Below are positions 16,542 to 24,578 of a stretch of DNA of 64,000 nucleotides, piece after piece. The first letter of the stretch is position 1; the number at the start of each line of letters is the position of its first letter. Under the pieces are notes generated by a model. That model was not told the origin of the DNA and ran no database searches. It worked only from the letters and a program-made list of their open reading frames with translations. The position numbers were made by a program, and so were the translations under genes. Source of the stretch: Bailinhaonella thermotolerans (GTDB taxonomy: Bacteria > Actinomycetota > Actinomycetes > Streptosporangiales > Streptosporangiaceae); assembly GCF_003594875.1 (NCBI RefSeq), contig NZ_QZEY01000011.1:124001-188000 (forward strand), in the 5' to 3' direction.

Positions 16542-18260
16542 TCAGGCGGGGTGGCGCGGCGTGAGGACGCCCGCCCGGGCGCGGATCTCGGCGGTGGCGG
16601 CGGTCAGGGCCTCCTCGTCGGCGATGGTCCGGTTGGACTCGTAGGTGACGCCCTCGGGGACGGCGTCGCCGCCCACCGGGTCGGCGTCCCAGAAATTGCC
16701 CCGGTAGACGACGTGCTCCAGGGGCGGGTGCACGTGGAGGACGGCGGTGTTGTCGGCGCGGGAGACGACGTTGCCCTCGACGGTGACCCAGGCGGCGCCG
16801 TAGTCGGTGTACAGGGCGAAGTTGTACGGCGTGCGCGTGTCCGTGATGACGTTCCCGGCGACCACCGCGCCGCTCTCGGGGGAGTCGCCCTGCGGGCCGG
16901 ACAGGTAGATCCCGCCGCCGTCGGCCAGGACGGACATCGTGCCGGTGGCGAGGTTGCGCAGGATCCGGGTCCCCCGCGCCGGTCCGGCGACGATGCCGCA
17001 GTGCGGGACGTCGGAGACGTGGTTGTGGGCGATCACGCAGTCCACGGTGGACTGCACCGAGATCCCCGGGGAGCCGGAGTGGTCGAGGCCGGTGCGCCGG
17101 ATGAGGTTGTCCTCGATGAGGGCGTCGCGGGCCCCGGTGACGCTGACGGCCGAGGCGGCGAGTTCGTCGAAGTCGCAGCCGCGGACGACCGGCGCCGTCC
17201 CGCCGGAGACGGCCAGGGCCGTCGCCCCCAGGCCGGTGAAGCGGCAGCCCTCGAAGCGGACGCCGGAGCAGTCCTCGACGGTGATCGCGGCGGGGATCGT
17301 CTCGGAGCGGGCGGGCACGGTGACCCAGGCGCCCTCGGCCACGTCGACCTTCTCGATCGGGCCGCCGTCGTAGTAGCCGGCGCCGTGGTAGTGCAGGAAG
17401 CCCCGCTCACTCCCGGGGCGCGACCAGGTGGAGCCGGTGAAGACCAGGCCCCGGAAGACGACCTCGCGCGCCCCGCTCAGCCGTACCAGCTCCTCCAGCG
17501 CGGGGGCGACCACGCGGGTGCGGGCGGGGTCCTCGCCGGGGCGGGGGCGGTAGTGCAGGACGTGGTGGCCGGGGCGGGAGCGGTCCAGGGCGAAGGTGCC
17601 GGGCTCGGTGAGGAAGGACGGGTCGTTCTCCACCCGTGTCGGCAGGCCCGGCCCCGCCATGACCTCGCCGCCCCAGGCCGAGTTGTACAGGTCGCGGGCC
17701 CAGCCGAAGGCGGGCTGGACCATGGTGATCTCCGTGCCGCCGTCGCCGGGGGCCACGGCGGCGACGGCGACGCGGGCCTCCGTCCAGGGGTAGAGGCCGC
17801 GGTAGACGAACTCCACACCGGGCGTGCGCCAGGCCAGCGGCGCTTCGCTGTCCGTGACGTAACCCGTGTCGGTTCTGCGCGCCTCGCCGGGGATCAGGTC
17901 GATCCCGGCGCGTACGGCGGGGCGGCCGTCCACCTGGAGCCGGCGGACGTCGAGGTCGCCGACGTCGGCCAGCCACACCCCGTCGCGTTCCCGCCAGCCG
18001 GTGATCGCCCGGCCGCCGCTGACCACGGCGCGCTCGGGGGCGCCGCCGCCGTACCCGTGGGCCTGGACGGTCAGGCGGTCGTCGTCGCCGGTCAGGTGGA
18101 GGGGCGCGGTCAGCGTGTGGACGCCCTCGCGCAGGTGCACGACGACGTCGCCGGGGATCTCGCGGGCGGCGCGGAGAGCGCGGTCCAGGGTCGCGAAGGG
18201 GTGGTCGAGGGAGCCGGAGGAGGAGTCGTCGCCGTGGGGGGAGACGTAAAGGCCGGGCAT
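16542..18260 (-). CDS. Right-handed parallel beta-helix protein (pectate-lyase-like)
   Basis: A 572-residue protein that opens with YVSPHGDDSSSGSLDHPFATL, the start seen in pectate-lyase-fold, glycosidase-like proteins. From about residue 330 it carries PbH1-type coils with Asn/Asp ladders (VEDCSGVRFEGCRFTGLG, then IEDNLIRRTG, IAHNHVSD, VAGNVITD). The fold is used by polysaccharide lyases and glycosidases; catalytic residues cannot be assigned. There is no signal peptide, unusual for this class. AGAAGG is eight bases before the ATG. It is divergent from a TetR gene across a 33-bp dyad, so probably substrate-induced and repressed by that regulator. Confidence 0.78.
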   Translation of the reverse strand: MPGLYVSPHGDDSSSGSLDHPFATLDRALRAAREIPGDVVVHLREGVHTLTAPLHLTGDDDRLTVQAHGYGGGAPERAVVSGGRAITGWRERDGVWLADVGDLDVRRLQVDGRPAVRAGIDLIPGEARRTDTGYVTDSEAPLAWRTPGVEFVYRGLYPWTEARVAVAAVAPGDGGTEITMVQPAFGWARDLYNSAWGGEVMAGPGLPTRVENDPSFLTEPGTFALDRSRPGHHVLHYRPRPGEDPARTRVVAPALEELVRLSGAREVVFRGLVFTGSTWSRPGSERGFLHYHGAGYYDGGPIEKVDVAEGAWVTVPARSETIPAAITVEDCSGVRFEGCRFTGLGATALAVSGGTAPVVRGCDFDELAASAVSVTGARDALIEDNLIRRTGLDHSGSPGISVQSTVDCVIAHNHVSDVPHCGIVAGPARGTRILRNLATGTMSVLADGGGIYLSGPQGDSPESGAVVAGNVITDTRTPYNFALYTDYGAAWVTVEGNVVSRADNTAVLHVHPPLEHVVYRGNFWDADPVGGDAVPEGVTYESNRTIADEEALTAATAEIRARAGVLTPRHPA

Positions 18261-18279
18261 GGAAGAACCCTTCTGGGAT

Positions 18280-18312
18280 GTTTATGGCGTACACAGGGTG
18301 TATACCATAAAC
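18280..18312. promoter_or_regulatory. 33-bp dyad operator in the divergent promoter
   Basis: Arms of 15 bp around a 3-base centre: GTTTATGGCGTACAC on the left and, on the right, the complement of GTTTATGGTATACAC (13 of 15 pairs). It fills the gap between the beta-helix gene and the TetR gene and is AT-rich against its surroundings. Strong candidate TetR operator controlling both genes. Confidence 0.8.
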
Positions 18313-18328
18313 AACGAAGGAGGCGGAG

Positions 18329-19273
18329 ATGGCGCGGACCAGCGGGGGCGACCCCGACGGCACGGTCGAGCTGCTGTGGACCGGCGACGGCTCCGGCGAC
18401 GGCTCCGGCGGCGGCTCCGTTGGCGGCGACGGGTCGGGTGGCGGCCCCGGCTCCGGTGACGGCGGCGCGGGGGCCCGCCCGGGGCTGAGCCTGGACCGGA
18501 TCGTGCGGGCGGCGGTCGAGGTGGCCGACGCCGAGGGGCTGGCGGGCCTGTCCATGCGCAAGGTCGCCGAGCGGCTGGGCTTCACCACCATGTCGCTCTA
18601 CCGCCACGTGCCCGGCCGCGACCACCTCGTGGACCTCATGCGCGACGCCGTGCTGGCCGAGGAGCCGGGGCCGCCGCCCGCCGGAAGCTGGCGGGAACGC
18701 CTGGAGGCGTGCGCCCGGCAGGGCTGGGAGCTGCGACGGCGCCACCCCTGGCTGGCGGAGGTGCGGGGCGGGCGGCACGTGCCCGGCCCGAACGCCGTCG
18801 CCCTCTACGACCGCATGCTGGACACGCTGCGGGGCACCGGCCTGCCGCCCGGCGAGATCGTCGCCGCGGTCGGGCTGGTCGGGCGTTTCCTGGACGCCGA
18901 GGCGCAGACCCTGAACGAGGCGGCCGAGGCCGAGCGCGACACCGGCGTCAGCGACGAGGAGTGGTGGGGCGCGCGGGATTCCCTGTTCGCGCGCCTCGAC
19001 CGCTACCCCACCCTCACCTGGCTGTGGGAGTCCGGCGCCTACGACGACCCCGCCGACCCCTTCGAGTTCGGCCTCGCCCGCGTCCTCGACGGCATCGAAG
19101 TGCTGATCCGCCGCCGCGCCGCCCCCGACCCCTCGCGTGACGTAACCCGTGACGAAACAGCTCCATGCCGGGAGTGCGGGACCGCCGTCACCCAGCCCTC
19201 CTCGGGCCGTCCCCGCGAATACTGCTCCCGGGCCTGCCGCCAGCGCGCCTACCGCCGCCGCAAGTCCCGCTGA
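18329..19273 (+). CDS. TetR regulator with C-terminal zinc-ribbon-like tail
   Basis: A 314-residue regulator with three parts: a Gly/Ser/Asp-rich N-terminal extension of about 48 residues, a TetR HTH at about 52-100 (LSLDRIVRAAVEVADAEGL, then TTMSLYRHVPGRDHL) with a TetR_C-type effector domain to about 270, and a Cys-rich basic tail at 275-314 (CRECG, 15 residues, YCSRACRQRAYRRR). Spacing of the four Cys (CxxC then CxxxC) suggests a small zinc ribbon that adds DNA or RNA contacts. AAGGAGG precedes the ATG at 18329, so the Gly-rich extension is probably translated. Divergent from the beta-helix gene, its likely target. Confidence 0.85.
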   Translation: MARTSGGDPDGTVELLWTGDGSGDGSGGGSVGGDGSGGGPGSGDGGAGARPGLSLDRIVRAAVEVADAEGLAGLSMRKVAERLGFTTMSLYRHVPGRDHLVDLMRDAVLAEEPGPPPAGSWRERLEACARQGWELRRRHPWLAEVRGGRHVPGPNAVALYDRMLDTLRGTGLPPGEIVAAVGLVGRFLDAEAQTLNEAAEAERDTGVSDEEWWGARDSLFARLDRYPTLTWLWESGAYDDPADPFEFGLARVLDGIEVLIRRRAAPDPSRDVTRDETAPCRECGTAVTQPSSGRPREYCSRACRQRAYRRRKSR

Positions 19274-19352
19274 CCCGCCCGGGGAGAGCCGCCGGCCGGG
19301 CCGCCCCGGCGCGCGCCCGGGCCCGCCCCCGCCGCTGTGACAGGATGATCAC

Positions 19353-19892
19353 ATGGAGACGGCCTCGGTGATCATCGTGAGCGGCCCGCCCGGGGCGGGG
19401 AAGTCGACCGTCGCACGGCGGCTGGCCGAGGACCTGTCCCCCAGCGTCCACCTGCACACCGACGACTTCTACACCTGCATCCGCCGCGGCTTCGTCCCGC
19501 CCCACCTCCCCGAGTCCCGCCGCCAGAACGAGGTGGTCATCGGGGTCATGACGGCCTGCGCGTACGGCTACGCCGCCGGCGGCTACCACGTCGCGCTCGA
19601 CGGCATCGTGGGCCCGTGGTTCCTGCCCCCGTTCCAGCAGGCCGCCGCCGAGCACGGCATCTCGACGTACTACGTCGTCCTGCGCCCCGAGCGCGACACG
19701 GCCCTCGCCCGCGCCACCGCCCGCACCGGCGACGCCCTCACCGACCCCGGGCCCGTCCTCCACATGTACGACGAACTAGCCGACCTGGGCCCCCTGGAGC
19801 CCCACGTCCTGGACTCCACCACCCAGACCCCCGCCGAGACCGCCGCCGCCATCCTGACCGCCCTTCCCACCTACCGCCTCCCCACCCCCTGA
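19353..19892 (+). CDS. P-loop small-molecule kinase-like protein
   Basis: A 179-residue AAA_33/zeta-toxin-like P-loop NTPase: Walker A GPPGAGKST at about residues 11-19, followed by a kinase-like HTDDF acidic motif at about 35-39 and an Arg-rich lid near 110-120 (VLRPERDTALARATART). This layout is that of adenylylsulfate, chloramphenicol or gluconate-kinase-like enzymes that phosphorylate a small substrate. The substrate is unknown. No partner gene lies next to it: upstream is the TetR gene and downstream a 960-bp repeat-rich gap. Confidence 0.7.
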   Translation: METASVIIVSGPPGAGKSTVARRLAEDLSPSVHLHTDDFYTCIRRGFVPPHLPESRRQNEVVIGVMTACAYGYAAGGYHVALDGIVGPWFLPPFQQAAAEHGISTYYVVLRPERDTALARATARTGDALTDPGPVLHMYDELADLGPLEPHVLDSTTQTPAETAAAILTALPTYRLPTP

Positions 19893-19911
19893 CCCCGCCA
19901 CCGCTCCCCCA

Positions 19912-19964
19912 CCGTGATCATGTGGCTTCAAGCACGGGGTGTGCGCAAAACCGCATGATCACGG
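19912..19964. repeat. Palindromic repeat, copy 1
   Basis: 53-bp imperfect palindrome with perfect 11-bp outer arms (CCGTGATCATG and CATGATCACGG). Its core shares GGTGTGCGCAAAA with copy 2, so both derive from one element. Confidence 0.8.
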
Positions 19965-20434
19965 CGAGGAAGGCGCCCCGTTGATCGAGGGCTGTGGCCG
20001 TACGGCTGGCGCGGGCCCGGCCGGGGAGTCTCTGGTGTCCGCGTGGACCCCTTCGGGCAGTCCGCCGCGACGGGGAGCGGCCCCGGCTCGCCGGGCTCCC
20101 CGGTTCCGGCGCGGGGACGAAAACCCCGGGACCGGTGCGGCCCCCGCCGTCCCTCCCGCCGCCCCAGCCCCGCATCACAGGGTTTCCCGCGCCGCTCGCG
20201 CCCCCACCCCTCCTCGCGAGGATTCCCGCGAAGAGGTTCCCACGAGGTGACTCCCACCCGAGGTCTCCCCGCACCGTGACCCCCACGCGACGTCTCCCCG
20301 CACCGTGACTCCCCGAGGGCGGTTTCCCCGGGAGGTGGCTCCTGTGGAGGCTTCCTCCGGGAGGTGATTCCCGCGAAGTGGTTTCCCGGGGAGGTGATTT
20401 CCCTGAGGGAGGAACTCCTCGGGTCCTTTCTTCG

Positions 20435-20486
20435 CCGTGATCATGCAGTTTAAGCACACGGTGTGCGCAAAACTGCATGATCACGG
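20435..20486. repeat. Palindromic repeat, copy 2
   Basis: 52-bp element with perfect 17-bp outer arms (CCGTGATCATGCAGTTT and complement) and an inner GCACAC g GTGTGC hairpin. It can fold almost end to end, as small palindromic or MITE-like elements do. Confidence 0.85.
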
Positions 20487-20650
20487 GGAGATGTGGGTGC
20501 CTGCTCACGTTCGCTGGGGAGGGACCTTCCGGGGGGAGTACCGCCCTCCGGCGCCGCAGCGAGATGGCCGGCGAACGTTTCCCGCTCTGGTCGCGCCGAT
20601 CCCTCCGGTACTCGCCGTCCCGGCACACCTCGCGTCCGCCGCGCCTGCCG

Positions 20651-20790
20651 CGCCGCCGTACCCGCCGCGTCGCGCCGCCGTACCCGCCGCGTCGCGCCGC
20701 CGTACCCGCCGCGTCGCGCCGCCGTACCCGCCGCGTCGCGTCGCCTTACCCGCCGCGTCGCGTCGCCTTACCCGCCGCGTCGCCGTACCC
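20651..20790. repeat. 21-bp tandem array
   Basis: About six copies of CGCCGTACCCGCCGCGTCGCG with point changes (CCTTACC in later copies), ending about 65 bp before the DUF1697 gene. It contains no stop in one frame but is almost certainly untranslated. Confidence 0.75.
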
Positions 20791-20856
20791 TCGCGTCGTG
20801 GTCGGTGCGGGGTCGTGGTCGGGGGGTGGGTAGGGTGCGCGGGGAAGGGGGTTGGG

Positions 20857-21390
20857 ATGAGGTGTGTGGCGTTGTTGCGCGGGGTCAACGCGGGATCGGG
20901 GCCCCGGGTGGCGATGGGTGAGCTGCGGGCGATGCTGGAGGGGATGGGGTACGGCGAGGTGCGCACGCTGCTCCAGAGCGGGAACGCGGTGTTCACCGTC
21001 CCGGACGGCGGCGCGGGGGACGGCGACGCGGTGGCGGCGGCGGTCGAAGACCGGCTCGCGGCGGAGCTGGGAGTGCGGGTGCGCGTGATGGTGCGCACGG
21101 CGGCCGAGCTGCGCGAGGTGGTGGAGGGCAACCCGCTGGAGGTGCCCGACCCGGCGAAGTTCGCGGTGCTGTTCCTGGCGCGGGAGCCGGACCCGGGGAT
21201 CCTGGCGATCCCTCCGGAGGAGTACGCCCCGGAGGAGATGCGGCCTGGCCGCCGCGAGCTGTACGTCAACTTCCCCGAGGGCATGCGCCGCACGCGCCTG
21301 CCGGTGCTGGTGGAGAAGCGCTGGAACCTCCCGCTGACGGCCCGCAACTGGAACACCGTGACCCGGCTGCTGGCCCTCGCCGAGTCCTGA
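20857..21390 (+). CDS. DUF1697 family protein
   Basis: A 177-residue protein matching DUF1697 in length and landmarks: MRCVALLRGVNAGSG at the start, LRAMLEGMGYGEVRTLLQSGNAVF, and the C-terminal LPVLVEKRWNLPLTARNWNTV. Members are cytoplasmic; function unknown. ATG 20857 is chosen because the family begins with the LLRGVN motif; the frame runs far upstream only through tandem repeats. Convergent with a hydrolase gene across a hairpin terminator. Confidence 0.85.
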   Translation: MRCVALLRGVNAGSGPRVAMGELRAMLEGMGYGEVRTLLQSGNAVFTVPDGGAGDGDAVAAAVEDRLAAELGVRVRVMVRTAAELREVVEGNPLEVPDPAKFAVLFLAREPDPGILAIPPEEYAPEEMRPGRRELYVNFPEGMRRTRLPVLVEKRWNLPLTARNWNTVTRLLALAES

Positions 21391-21451
21391 CGCCGCCTCG
21401 CCCGCGCACCCGCGAGGCGGCACCGCCCGTCCCCGCCGAGCGCCCCGCGCC

Positions 21452-21500
21452 GCCGTACGGCCCGCGCATGGGGCCGCCGCGCCCCGCCGGGCCGTACGGC
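21452..21500. terminator. Bidirectional hairpin
   Basis: GCCGTACGGCCC and its complement (12 bp, perfect) around a 25-base loop, between the convergent genes ending at 21390 and 21517. Confidence 0.6.
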
Positions 21501-21516
21501 GGGGCGCTGGGGCTCG

Positions 21517-22356
21517 TCAGCGGAGGAAGGCGGCCACGGCGGCGGTGAACGCGGCCGGGTCGTGGAGCCAGGGGAAGTGGCCCGCGCCGGCCTGGACGAC
21601 GAGTTCCCCCCGGGGGAACAGCGCGGCGATCTCGGCGGCGGCGCGCGGCGGCGTGTTGAGGTCCGCCTCCCCGGCCAGCACGAGCACGGGCGCGTCCAAG
21701 GCGGTCAGCGCGGCGCGCAGGGCGGGCGGGTCGAAGGCCCCCTCGGAGGCGAAGACCGCCGCCGCCTCGTCGTTGCGGCGGCCCTCCTGCGCGGCCAGGT
21801 GGGCGCGCGCGGCGTCGTCCCAGCGGCCGTACCTGAAGGGCTCGACGGCCGCCCAGTCCCCGTCCCCGGCCCGCCCGGCGACGATCCGCTCCAGCGCGGC
21901 GCGGGCCTCGCCGTACCACGGCTCGCCCTCCCGCAGCCGCGCCGCCGCCATCCGGTCCTCACCGGTCACGGCGACGCCGAGGGCGGCGGGGCCGGGCGTG
22001 ACCAGCACGAGCGCGCGGACGCGCCCCGGGTGGCGGGCGGCGTACGAGACGGCCAGGTTGGCGCCTCCGCTGTGGGCGAGCAGGTCCATCCGGTCCAGTC
22101 CCAGGTGCTCGCGCAGCGCCTCGACGTCGGCGACGAGCCGGTCGCACCGGTAGGAGGCGGGGTCGGCGGGAACGCCCGACTCCCCGGTCCCGCGCGGATC
22201 GGCCCGGATCAGCCGCCGGCGTTCCGCGAGCCCGCCCAGGTCGCCCAGGTACTCCGAGTCCTGCATCGGCCCGCCCGGCAGGCAGACGAGGGGTTCCCCC
22301 GTCCCGGCCACGTGATAGGCGAGCTTCGTCCCGTCCTGGGCGGTGAAGGTAGGCAT
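21517..22356 (-). CDS. Alpha/beta hydrolase (proline iminopeptidase-like)
   Basis: A 279-residue alpha/beta hydrolase with oxyanion-region motif CLPGGPM, ADPRGTGES, nucleophile elbow AHSGGAN (Ser), acid in LAGEADLNTPP (Asp), and catalytic His in AGAGHFPWLHDP. The PGGP plus DPRGTGxS combination is typical of the S33 peptidase/proline iminopeptidase group. ATG 22356 (MPTFTAQDG) is where family members begin, though no clear ribosome site is visible; the frame extends upstream to 22428 without support. Substrate unknown. Confidence 0.82.
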   Translation of the reverse strand: MPTFTAQDGTKLAYHVAGTGEPLVCLPGGPMQDSEYLGDLGGLAERRRLIRADPRGTGESGVPADPASYRCDRLVADVEALREHLGLDRMDLLAHSGGANLAVSYAARHPGRVRALVLVTPGPAALGVAVTGEDRMAAARLREGEPWYGEARAALERIVAGRAGDGDWAAVEPFRYGRWDDAARAHLAAQEGRRNDEAAAVFASEGAFDPPALRAALTALDAPVLVLAGEADLNTPPRAAAEIAALFPRGELVVQAGAGHFPWLHDPAAFTAAVAAFLR

Positions 22357-22440
22357 GCGGGAGATCCTGACAGCCCATCCCACCCCCGGCAACCGCCGTA
22401 CGGCCCGGGCCGGGCGCGCCGACGGCACGGGCGCCCCGGG

Positions 22441-22866
22441 TCAGGCGCCCGTCTTGAGCAGGGCCTCGCGTTCGTCGTACCGCCGGCGGGACTCCGTGAC
22501 GTACTCCCGGTGCAGCTCGGCCCACCGGATGAGCGAGGCCAGCTCGATGGACAGGGTGCGGCCCGCCGGGGTGAGGGCGTAGTCGACGCGGGGCGGCGTG
22601 GTGGGGGTCACCGTGCGGATGACCAGGCCGTCGCGTTCGAGGCCGCGCAGGGTCAGGGTGAGCATGCGCTGGGAGATGCCCTCGATCGCGCGGTGCAGTT
22701 CGGAGTAGCGGCGCGGGCCCTGGCCGAGCAGGGCCATCACCAGGGCGCTCCACTTGTCGCCGACCCGGTCGAGGACGTCGCGCAACTGGCAGGTCTCGCT
22801 GTCGCGGCCGATCGGGCCACGCACATCCATGTTCGCAACGCTGGGCAAAGTGCCTTCTTCCGCCAT
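22441..22866 (-). CDS. HxlR-family winged-helix regulator
   Basis: A 141-residue MarR-like HxlR regulator: LRDVLDRVGDKWSALVMALL, then GPRRYSELHRAIEGISQRMLT and LRGLERDGLVIRTV, the diagnostic HxlR helix series. A Cys (CQLRD) sits just before the first helix, the position used for thiol or aldehyde sensing in several HxlR proteins. Divergent from the quinone-reductase-like gene at 22955, its presumed target. The start could also be the Met at about residue 13. Confidence 0.88.
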   Translation of the reverse strand: MAEEGTLPSVANMDVRGPIGRDSETCQLRDVLDRVGDKWSALVMALLGQGPRRYSELHRAIEGISQRMLTLTLRGLERDGLVIRTVTPTTPPRVDYALTPAGRTLSIELASLIRWAELHREYVTESRRRYDEREALLKTGA

Positions 22867-22954
22867 GCGGTCATTCTGCTCCAGACTCTGGTCGCGCACA
22901 AAAAGTACGTAACACACACGGGGTGCGGTGCGCCTCGAAGAGGAGTTGAGAGAC
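22867..22954. promoter_or_regulatory. Divergent promoter with GTAC-centred site
   Basis: The 88-bp spacer holds AAAAAGTACGTAACACACAC, an unusually A-rich stretch with a GTAC centre such as HxlR proteins often bind. AGGAG at 22941-22945 serves the rightward gene. The site is proposed from position only. Confidence 0.4.
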
Positions 22955-23884
22955 ATGCGCGCTGTGGCCTTCGGCGGGTTCGGGGAGCGGCCGGAGCTGA
23001 CGGACCTGCCGGTGCCGGAGCCCGGGCCGGGCGAGGTGCTGGTCGAGGTCCGGGCCTCCACGGTGAACGGGTTCGACCTGGCCGTGCTGGGCGGATACCT
23101 GAAGGGGGCCCAGGAGCACGAGTTCCCGGTGGTGCTCGGCAAGGACTTCGCCGGGGTGGTCGCCGCGGTCGGCGAGGGCGTGGAATCCCCGGCGGTGGGC
23201 CAGGAGGTGTTCGGCGTGGTGATGCGGCCCACGCTCGGCCAGGGGGCGTTCGCCGAGTACGTGGTGGTGCCCGCGGCCCACGGGGTCGCGCCGGTCCCGG
23301 CCGGGCTGTCCCTGCCCCGGGCCGCCGCCCTGGGACTGGCGGCCACCACGGCCCTGAACGCGGTGGACGCGGTCTCCCCCGGCCCCGGGGAGGTCGTGCT
23401 CGTGTCGGGCGCGACCGGCGGGGTCGGCGGCTACGCCGTCCAGCTCGCCGCGGCGCGCGGGGCCGTCGTCCTGGCCACCGCCAAGCCCGGCCCCGAGGCC
23501 GCGTTCGTCACCGGCCTGGGCGCGGCGCACACGGTGGACCACACGGGCGACCTGGCCGCCCAGGTCCGCGCCCTGGCCCCCGGCGGCCTCCACGCGGCCC
23601 TGCACCTGGCGGGCGACGGCGACGCGATCGCCGCCCTCCTGGCCGACGGCGGGCGCTTCGCGTCCACGATCCACCACACGCCGGAGCTGCCCTCGGAGCG
23701 GGGCGTGACCACCACGACGATCATGGCCGACCCGCGTCCCGACACCCTCGCCCACCTCGCGGCCGAGGCCGCCGCCGGGCGCCTCCGCACGCCCATCTCC
23801 CGCACCTACCCCCTTTCCGAGGCCCTGGAGGCCCTGGCCACCTTCCCCGTCGGCACGGTGGGCAAGCTCTGCGTCACCGTCTGA
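22955..23884 (+). CDS. NADPH:quinone reductase-type zinc-independent MDR oxidoreductase
   Basis: A 309-residue medium-chain dehydrogenase/reductase: GroES-like domain at 1-120 (PGEVLVEVRASTVNGFDLAV, GKDFAGVV) and a Rossmann domain with VLVSGATGGVGGYAVQLA at about 150-167. The structural and catalytic Cys/His zinc ligands of alcohol dehydrogenases are missing, which places it with quinone reductases and enoyl reductases. AGGAG lies nine bases before the ATG. It is divergent from the HxlR gene and probably induced by electrophiles or quinones through it. Confidence 0.87.
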   Translation: MRAVAFGGFGERPELTDLPVPEPGPGEVLVEVRASTVNGFDLAVLGGYLKGAQEHEFPVVLGKDFAGVVAAVGEGVESPAVGQEVFGVVMRPTLGQGAFAEYVVVPAAHGVAPVPAGLSLPRAAALGLAATTALNAVDAVSPGPGEVVLVSGATGGVGGYAVQLAAARGAVVLATAKPGPEAAFVTGLGAAHTVDHTGDLAAQVRALAPGGLHAALHLAGDGDAIAALLADGGRFASTIHHTPELPSERGVTTTTIMADPRPDTLAHLAAEAAAGRLRTPISRTYPLSEALEALATFPVGTVGKLCVTV

Positions 23885-23928
23885 CCCGCACCGCCGTACG
23901 GCCCGGCATGCCGTACGGCGGTGCGGGT
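23884..23928. terminator. Perfect bidirectional hairpin
   Basis: 19-bp perfect arms (ACCCGCACCGCCGTACGGC and complement) with a 7-base loop, starting at the stop codon of the oxidoreductase and facing the convergent lipoprotein gene. Confidence 0.8.
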
Positions 23929-23998
23929 CCGGGGCGTACGGCGGCGCGGGTCCGGGGCGTGCGCCGGGGTGGCGGCGTGCGGCGGGGCGCCGGGGCGG

Positions 23999-24427
23999 TC
24001 ACTTGAGGCAGGACTTGGCGGCGGAGATCTCGGCGGGGCCGGTGGGGATCTTGGCGCCGGGCTTGATGTCGGGCCAGCCGGTGGCCTTCTGGGCGATGTC
24101 GTCCACGGCGATGATCGCGCCGCCGTCGCCGGTGAGGGAGCTGGTGGCCCAGACGCCGGACTGCTCGCCGGAGCCGCCGGTGAAGCTCATGGCCACCAGG
24201 TAGACCTCCTGGCCGCCGGGCGCGCGGTAGGCGCCGGCCTTGGCGGGCTTGAGCGCCACGCCGTTCTCGCGGCCCTCGGCGATGGCGTTCATCAGGTCCG
24301 GGCCGACCTGCTCGCAGGCCACCTTCGGCGCCGCGCCGCCACCGCCGGCGGGGCTCTCCTCACCCCCGCCGCAACCCGCCGCCGCGACGGCCAAAGTGAT
24401 CATGACGAGGGGGAACACTCGTCTCAT
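23999..24427 (-). CDS. Small predicted lipoprotein
   Basis: A 142-residue exported protein: MRRVFPLVMITLAVAAAGC is a signal peptide with lipobox AAGC at about residue 19, then a Gly/Ala-rich spacer and a compact domain of about 105 residues with two Cys (ACEQVG and the C-terminal KSCLK) that could form a disulphide. GAGGAG is six bases before the ATG. No family recognised; expected on the outer face of the cell membrane. Confidence 0.75.
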   Translation of the reverse strand: MRRVFPLVMITLAVAAAGCGGGEESPAGGGGAAPKVACEQVGPDLMNAIAEGRENGVALKPAKAGAYRAPGGQEVYLVAMSFTGGSGEQSGVWATSSLTGDGGAIIAVDDIAQKATGWPDIKPGAKIPTGPAEISAAKSCLK

Positions 24428-24578
24428 GGGACTCTCCTCGCACTGCTGGGGTGTCCCGCATACCAGCACGCATCACCCCATCCGTGCCGAATTTTCGAGC
24501 CCTCTGAGACCCGAGCGTGACGCCTCATAGCGGCGGCGCTCAGAGGATCTTCCCAACCTGAACGCCGGCCGCACGCGG

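Larger units (their letters stand above)
19893..20856. other. Repeat-rich non-coding gap of about 960 bp
   Basis: No convincing gene. It holds two copies of a long palindrome (19912-19964 and 20435-20486), between them a GC-rich block whose second half (about 20170-20420) is made of degenerate units around GAGGTGAYTCCC, and after them a 21-bp tandem array (about 20651-20790). Long frames exist on both strands but consist only of Arg/Pro/Gly-rich repeats. This looks like mobile-repeat or recombination debris. Confidence 0.6.

Noticed and set aside
19918-20628. Minus-strand 236-codon frame spanning both palindromes
   Set aside because: It translates the repeats themselves (the same short peptide at each palindrome) and has no ribosome site or domain; treated as chance.
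20437-20856. Upstream extension of the DUF1697 frame
   Set aside because: It only reads through the 21-bp tandem array; the family starts at MRCVALLRGVN.
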